DNA from: Pezicula radicicola
Taxonomy: Eukaryota > Ascomycota > Leotiomycetes > Helotiales > Dermateaceae
Direction: 5' to 3'
NCBI GenBank assembly: GCA_003008705.1
Contig: PDUO01000015.1
Span: 191,290-255,289, forward strand
Length of the DNA stretch: 64,000 nt
Below, piece by piece: positions 58,559 to 64,000 of this stretch. The notes beneath the pieces are model-generated. The model did no database searches. It was given only the letters and a program-made list of their open reading frames with translations, and was not told where the DNA came from. How positions within the stretch are numbered: position 1 is the stretch's first letter; every line of letters begins with the position of its first letter. The position numbers and the translations under genes are program-made.

Positions 58559-60302
58559 TTCTAGAGAAGGTCTATGATAGGTTCAAATATTTAGATTTAC
58601 TAGACAGATATTTTCTTAGAATTAGACTCCGAATTGCTAAGCACATTGTTATTACTCGTAGAGCTTGAAAAGGAAAATTAGTTAGAGCCGAGTATCAAAA
58701 GCATTGTTGGTATTATTATTTAGCTTTCAAATATTTCTATCGTAGGAAGACATTAATGGTCATTGGATGGAGACTCTAACACCAAACGATAACTTCAAAA
58801 TCAGTAGAGACTCTAAGATTTGACTCCTGTTCACATGTCCTATGAAGAATATCTTCCAATAGTCATTCAATGCATGACAGTCTCTTTCTTTCTAATAACG
58901 CATAGGATACCTCCGAAACTAGAAACTAGAATCCTACCTCTTAGACAATCCAGCGTAGTAATTATTTTTATGTAGAACTTTATAGTTCGCTAGGGAGGTG
59001 ATACTACCACCAGGAGCCAGAATGGGGAATCGAACCCCTTTTACTGATCCACTTACTTCTCAGGTTCTTGTTTTGAAGCCTAGAGTGCTAGATTCTGTTC
59101 GATGGGAGAAATCTCAGGACCTCGTATGCTTAAGGTCATTAGGATATGTCAGATTCTAATGGGTATGTGATTATTTTGGGTCGGTTGGTAGACTCCGTAA
59201 TTTATTATAGTTCGTATATTTGAATTGTTTGGTCACGTAGGGTCGCATCGTGGCTTTTCCGCATAAAAAATGGACCTCGGACCACTTTCATTGCCGTCGG
59301 TGCTTCCCCCCAAACCTGCACAAAGAAGACGGGATTATGTTTATAGTCTTGATAAGTTTTCGTTTAGGTACATGGTTCGTTCAGAGAACACTACCTTATA
59401 GATCCGAGATCTGTAGTAGGTTCGTGCTGTGTCTAGTGCCCAATACGTAATATGATCGCTAAAGGAAAAAGATAGGTAGGCCTTCCACAGGCTCCAGACT
59501 GCGGTCCGGAAGATCTATGTCCAGCGTTGCTGATGAGACTTGAATCTGAGGCACATCAGACCAATCATTTCATCCAAGGAGTTTGGCTTGAAGAAGTCAT
59601 CGTTGTTTGTACAGTACATAAATTGTTCCAGTTTTCTTGAGCTTCGTCCCACATTGTGGAGGATACGGAGCATTTAATCAAGATATGGGACAGTGAGAAG
59701 TCACATCCATGAATAGGTCAATTCAGCCTATCTACCTCTTAGACAATCTCATTTGGTGGATAATTACTGAAAATAGTAAACTTTAGCAAGTGGTGAACTA
59801 TTCGGCTAAAATGTAATGCTTACATAATCACAAAATGGTTGAAAAGGGGGTGAAATTATCTCGCTTAGGACGGTGGGATATAGCCTTTGTGCTCCAGACA
59901 ACTCAGTTTCAACCGTTGATGAGACATGTAATTTAGTTTCACACAGTAGTGAATTGATAGAAGCATCACGATTATTTTTTGGTATGTTAAACAATTTTAG
60001 AAAGAGGGTTCTAAAACAGTGTTCGGTTATCACTACAAATAGAAACACATAGAGAACGACGTATATCTACAATCTACTATCATGAAGAGTTTTGTATGTG
60101 ATAAGAAATCACAGGAGATACTTTTGCTCATATGCCTTTATGGCGCATTGTTCTGCATTCATTCGACTACCCCGAAAAGCGCATCCTTGAGAATTTGAGT
60201 CAGAGATGTCACACTAAGATTCTCCATGAGGATACCTGAATACCACAAAACCACTAATCAGTAAAAGCCCTTTCTACATAGAAAGACGTCCCTACGCTTA
60301 CA
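58559..60302. other. Spacer; tRNA-like trace only
   Basis: There is no supportable gene. GGGGAATCGAACCCC at about 59020-59037 looks like a tRNA T-arm read on the minus strand, but no valid D-arm or anticodon arm follows. Confidence 0.5.
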
Positions 60303-61048
60303 CTATGTCCATGTACTACCAAAACACCAGCCAATTACAAAGCCTACAATAAGGGAGACTACCAAGCCTGGCACAATAGAAGTTGGTCGAAGCCGCCATT
60401 TATTACCCGCCTTGAATGTGGTCTTGAGGGGGGGTGGGGGTGTGGTGTCGTTCAAGTCGAGTTCGGGTATCTCATTAGTAGAGATCAGATCATGCGGAAT
60501 TTGAAGCTGGTATAATGTGACTTGACTTTGCTCTTGGGGACCATCTGTAAGGTTGTGGTTATAAACCGATATTCCAAATTCTCCAAGCAGCTTATCAGTG
60601 CTTCCATCAATGCTCCGTGATAGTCCGATGGCGAAATATGTTGCTTTGCTCCTAAACCTCCATTCTCAGAAGAATCATCCAAATCATTGAGCTTTTCAAC
60701 TTGTGTACTATCTTTCCCCAAGAGTCACTGAACATCCATGTGGAATTCCAACCGCTCTTCCAGTAGTTGCACAAGTGGCGGCATCACAATTAGATGTTTA
60801 TCGTTCAAGGCATTAATATCGTTGAAGTCGGATTCGTTGGTCTCTTGTACGAGGTTGATGACGTTGAGCGCACGTTCGATATCTTCTTCTAGGAACAGCT
60901 TCGCCTTGTGGTCGAATTTGCGTCGTTCTTTTGCAAGTCTTCCGAGAGAGGTGGTAAAGTGGCGCCATTTCTGGGCTGTGATATCCGTTCCGTGCTCAGC
61001 ACTGGCTCTCGCGGGCGCCGTAGGAGATTCGAGGGGAATATTGGGCAT
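60303..61048 (-). CDS. Tail-anchored protein of unknown function (222 aa)
   Basis: Exons are complement(60729-61048) and (60303-60651). The unspliced frame stops at TGA 60725-60727 right after MDVQ, but a 77-nt intron (donor GTGACT, acceptor TTTAG) leads into a frame open for 115 codons: SKATYFAIGLSRSIDGSTDK, a Gln/Leu-rich stretch, Pro-rich LNDTTPPPPLK, then a basic residue cluster and one membrane segment SIVPGLVVSLIVGFVIGWCF near the C-terminus. The first exon is helical and charged (RRKFDHKAKLFLEEDIERAL). This suggests a cytosolic helical domain anchored by its tail to an organelle membrane. I do not recognise the family. The donor is not ideal, so the exact junction is less sure than the two exons. 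Confidence 0.6.
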
Positions 61049-61783
61049 TTGTACTCATTGGGGCATAGACCAGATGGTGGGCGGGCCGCTGTAAGACCTT
61101 TGATTTAGCGGGATAGACTTCTGGGCTCTGCAGTTGTGTGCGTGATGGAAACAATGGACTTAGGAGGCACTAAGTATACGTATGACTAGCACGAAATAAA
61201 CAACTAGCGTGAGGACATATGGACATTTTACATCCGATATACTGTGGAATGATGCTAGTGCGAGTAGGACATAAGTGAGAACAACTTCAGCTTTCAAACC
61301 CGAACAAGCCTCGATGAAGCCCCAACGAAGGAATCTCCCTAGAGAAGCAGTGATAGAATAATCTCCTCAGATGAGATAGAAGATTAACGATAGTACTCCA
61401 ACGACGTCATACTATTCTAAATCATGCGATATTTAAACATGGCGATTTAGGTGAATATGTTAATAACTCTAAAATGGAGAAGGTTGGTCGCTTACGACAT
61501 ATGTCTTTGCTTCTCAGCTTCGTGGATTCTCTCACACTTGGTTCAGAAAAGGGTTTCTCATATAGGTAGCTAATCAGCGCAGCTAAGAAAGCACTAAACA
61601 TTTTTGCTATCCACTTTCATTCCTCCCAACTTGAAACTCCTCCGCTCCCGCATCATCCTCCACTTCATCGTAGCCTGGCAGCACAATCTCATACAACCCA
61701 TTGTGCCAAGGACCTCTTCACATCATCTCCCTCAGATCAGCACTCTTCATTGCAGTAGTCGCAAAACCTGGGGCGCCGCCGCA
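61049..61783. other. Divergent spacer
   Basis: No gene is seen. Frame 61604-61783 is open ahead of the ATG at 61784 but has no in-frame ATG. Confidence 0.45.
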
Positions 61784-62308
61784 ATGCGCGTCTATGGCGT
61801 TGAGCCGCTTTCCACCATCGAAGTCACAGGATTTTCTCGCGCACGAATTCAAGGTCCACCAGCTCCATGCTTTTTAGAGATAGACCCGGGTTCCGTCAAA
61901 CCAGAGCTACAATGTTTAATCTCCTATGAGAGATGTCACAACTGCGGTGAAGAGCATTATGGCTATGCTATGTTTTTGCGTCAACAACAAAACGGCACAT
62001 CTGGTTTAGATCAGAACTTGTCGACTTCACGTTCCGTATTCAGCCAGATTTTCCTCGACTTCGCCGCAATACCGGCCAGAGGAGCTATAAGAACTTTATG
62101 TAAGTCCTCCCCTGCTGACTATGCCATGTATTGTCCATCCTACTGCAACAACCATAACTCTACTCCTGTCCCACCTGCTCCAAGCCTATCATGCATACTA
62201 CTTCAGGACTCCTTCCACAATCCTGCCACAAGTACAAGGCTAATTTGCCCAGGCTTGATACCCTTCGGAATTAAGGGCATACTTTACCGGCTTCTTCACT
62301 TCCAGTGA
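61784..62308 (+). CDS. Hypothetical protein with a CxxC motif (up to 174 aa)
   Basis: From ATG 61784 the frame begins MRVYGVEPLSTIEVTGFSRA and includes YERCHNCGEEHYGYAMFLRQ, a CxxC pair that could bind metal. A GTAAGT at 62100 followed by possible acceptors (62216-62220) suggests that the real C-terminus may differ: reading on gives a Ser/Pro-rich tail that looks like intron sequence, yet the splice I tried meets a stop at once. I do not recognise the family. The start and end are uncertain, but composition of the first 100 codons looks coding. Confidence 0.4.
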   Translation: MRVYGVEPLSTIEVTGFSRARIQGPPAPCFLEIDPGSVKPELQCLISYERCHNCGEEHYGYAMFLRQQQNGTSGLDQNLSTSRSVFSQIFLDFAAIPARGAIRTLCKSSPADYAMYCPSYCNNHNSTPVPPAPSLSCILLQDSFHNPATSTRLICPGLIPFGIKGILYRLLHFQ

Positions 62309-62614
62309 AGTTGCTTTGCTCTCTACGGGTCACGATTTTCGTCAATGATTAGATTTCATGTATGGGGATTGTGTATTACTTCTCTCAATATAGATTTTGA
62401 GCATATGGGTTCTGAACAAGAAACCAACCATAAATGGGCGAATATATGAAGAAAGGGTCGGTATTGTCACACCAAAAGGATTGCGTTGTTTTAGTTACTC
62501 AAACATCTACAGTCCCATAGAAAGGTGCTTTCAACAATAGAGCACTATGAAAATACCCACCAGATTCTGCTTCAAATTCTCTGAAAACTGCAATGAAAGC
62601 CCCTATATGCCATT

Positions 62615-63571
62615 TCATGGTGGTGCAGCACGGTCCCAAAACTGCAGATGCTCTCGAATTGGCCACAAGCGCCAATTACTGGGAAAGGTCCAAGACAGAG
62701 TGTCACCCCCGTGTCCTACCATTAGTTCTTCATCTCCTAGGAACCAGAGAATTTCCTCATCGTCATCCATTTCTTCTCTCCAAATTTCCTGGAAAGCGCG
62801 AAGGAGAGCATTTTCCAACTCTACACCAAAGAAACCAACCAACTCCCGTTGGAAGGCCTGTCTATAATCCTCGTTGTCCACCCAAGGAATCTCCTCATTT
62901 ATCCGATTAATCATTCCCCAGAATTCATCAGCGTCCACACCTAGTCGTCGCAGTGCCTCAACTGCGTCAACACCGTGTGGTTCATCTTCTACTTCCCATC
63001 GTCCAACAGCAAATCCGTCGATCCGATCGTCCTCCGGCATCCTTGGTGGTACGTTCCAGAACTCCAGCAGTGCTTTGTAGATACTTATGTCTCCAGTTGA
63101 AAAGAACCATGAAGTGCGAGAATGCTGACCGGATCTGCTATCATACCACGTAATGACACGGTTTGTTACAAAAGACGTGATCGCGAAGCCGATGATCATG
63201 CTGATGATCAAGCCTATAAGCATCGCATAGAATACTGCGTGGGGGTGGTTGAGGACCGATTCGAGGAGGGACTCGACTGTGGGCGTGGGCATTGTTGCGA
63301 CGAAGGGTGGGGACTCGAGATCGATTGGGGAGTGTATGCGCGCAGGTTTGTTATATTCAGGGGACAATGGAGTTGAGGGTGAGTTTGGCCAGGTGTTCGG
63401 TGTGAAGATTTGGTAAATAAAATCTAAAGGGTATTTTGATGAAGGCAATTGTGTTGCGTTGTGCGCTGTAGAAAAGCCCATATCGATTGTGGTTGTTATC
63501 GGCAACGTATTTCTTGTTGGTCGCGACTTCCTCACTTGCCTGGCGTTGACGCCTTGCTGGAACCATGTCAT
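62615..63571 (-). CDS. Single-pass membrane protein of unknown function (318 aa or shorter)
   Basis: An uninterrupted frame encodes a hydrophilic N-terminal part, one membrane segment (AVFYAMLIGLIISMIIGFAI, about residues 113-135) and a C-terminal domain rich in Trp, Asp and Glu (FWNVPPRMPEDDRIDGFAVG, then INEEIPWVDNEDYRQAFQRE and DDDEEILWFLGDEEL). ATG codons at 63571, 63481 and near 63295 are all possible; the third (MPTPTVESLLESV) lies just before the helix and would give about 226 residues. The C-terminal domain, with the DNEDYRQAFQREL helix, is probably the functional part. I do not recognise it. The gene is convergent with the 61784 gene. Confidence 0.6.
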   Translation of the reverse strand: MTWFQQGVNARQVRKSRPTRNTLPITTTIDMGFSTAHNATQLPSSKYPLDFIYQIFTPNTWPNSPSTPLSPEYNKPARIHSPIDLESPPFVATMPTPTVESLLESVLNHPHAVFYAMLIGLIISMIIGFAITSFVTNRVITWYDSRSGQHSRTSWFFSTGDISIYKALLEFWNVPPRMPEDDRIDGFAVGRWEVEDEPHGVDAVEALRRLGVDADEFWGMINRINEEIPWVDNEDYRQAFQRELVGFFGVELENALLRAFQEIWREEMDDDEEILWFLGDEELMVGHGGDTLSWTFPSNWRLWPIREHLQFWDRAAPP

Positions 63572-64000
63572 TCATTCAGGTTCTGCTAAGCAAAGACTGC
63601 AGTAATTGTGAAAAGCTACAAGATGAGAACTCGAATGCTAGTTGGGGTATCAATTACTCAATTTGCCATTTATTATTCAAGTCACAGGAGTGGAGAACTC
63701 CTAGTTGGATTTGGATGTGTCGTTATTATTTCGCGACACACCTAATCAATGTTCTCCAGGTATATGGAATATGAAAATTTAACAAGAAGCACGAGCCAAA
63801 GAATTATACGTAATTACAGTTGAAGAGTTTGTAAAGAGTCGGAATGAAGCAATTAAATATGAAGAAAAGCTTAGTAACAAATAAAATTGTAAGCTGGAAC
63901 CGTGACTCGATAGCCGACGTTTGGTTCCCGAGCAGTTGCAAGCATCATCATGATTTATTATTAGATTACCTCCTACTTATCATCGGGTCTTCTTCCTCGG
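63572..64000. other. Right-edge spacer
   Basis: I see nothing supportable here beyond the promoter side of the preceding minus-strand gene. Confidence 0.4.

Noticed and set aside
59015..59105. tRNA-like sequence on the minus strand (T-arm GGGGTTCGATTCCCC and a 3' end resembling a Leu tRNA acceptor)
   Set aside because: The 5' acceptor pairs only partly, position 14 is not A, and neither D-arm nor anticodon arm folds. At most a remnant.

Overview
The window is nuclear DNA of a filamentous ascomycete (Pezizomycotina). Genes are broken by short introns (47-142 nt) with GTANGT-type donors, CTAAC/CTGAC-like branch sites and YAG acceptors. The families present are typical of such fungi: Zn2Cys6 regulators, a Pth11-like rhodopsin-domain protein, an MTC1-like protein, an Och1-like GT32 enzyme, small secreted proteins and a Tc1/mariner element with RIP-like stops. 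A leotiomycete-like plant- or litter-associated fungus is my guess; the class is not proven by the sequence. All gene models were assembled by hand from reading frames and splice signals. In every model reported as intact, the exon lengths sum to a multiple of three.

Layout. 0-8.7 kb: the tail of a regulator, a five-exon gene for an 827-residue secreted protein, an isochorismatase-like hydrolase, and a 67-residue secreted cysteine protein split over two exons. 8.7-16.5 kb: a long gene-poor stretch with two MITE-like elements, an MFS monocarboxylate-type transporter, and a Kex2-site small secreted protein. 16.7-25.2 kb: three BTB/POZ paralogues on the minus strand with a 203-residue secreted protein between them, embedded in a dispersed repeat family of about 18 nt that forms an exact six-unit tandem array at 22964-23071. 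26.9-31.9 kb: a GC-rich NAD-dependent epimerase-like gene with a premature TAG, then an AT-rich tract with decayed elements. 31.9-40 kb: conserved housekeeping-type genes (GT32, MTC1-like, a large AT-hook nuclear protein). 41-46.8 kb: a peroxisomal D-amino-acid oxidase divergent from an anion:cation symporter-type MFS gene that carries a frameshift, followed by a Zn2Cys6 regulator; this looks like a small catabolic cluster. 47.5-49.6 kb: a RIP-like coding relic and a 1.4-kb Tc1/mariner copy with 27-bp terminal repeats. 50.4-58.6 kb: a TRI12-like MFS pump, an eight-exon FAD monooxygenase and a Pth11-like receptor, an accessory-type group. 60-64 kb: three unassigned genes, two with a single membrane segment.

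Several genes are only visible after splicing, notably the 67-residue secreted protein at 8393-8651 and the second exon of the tail-anchored protein at 60303-61048. I saw no convincing tRNA, rRNA or CRISPR.
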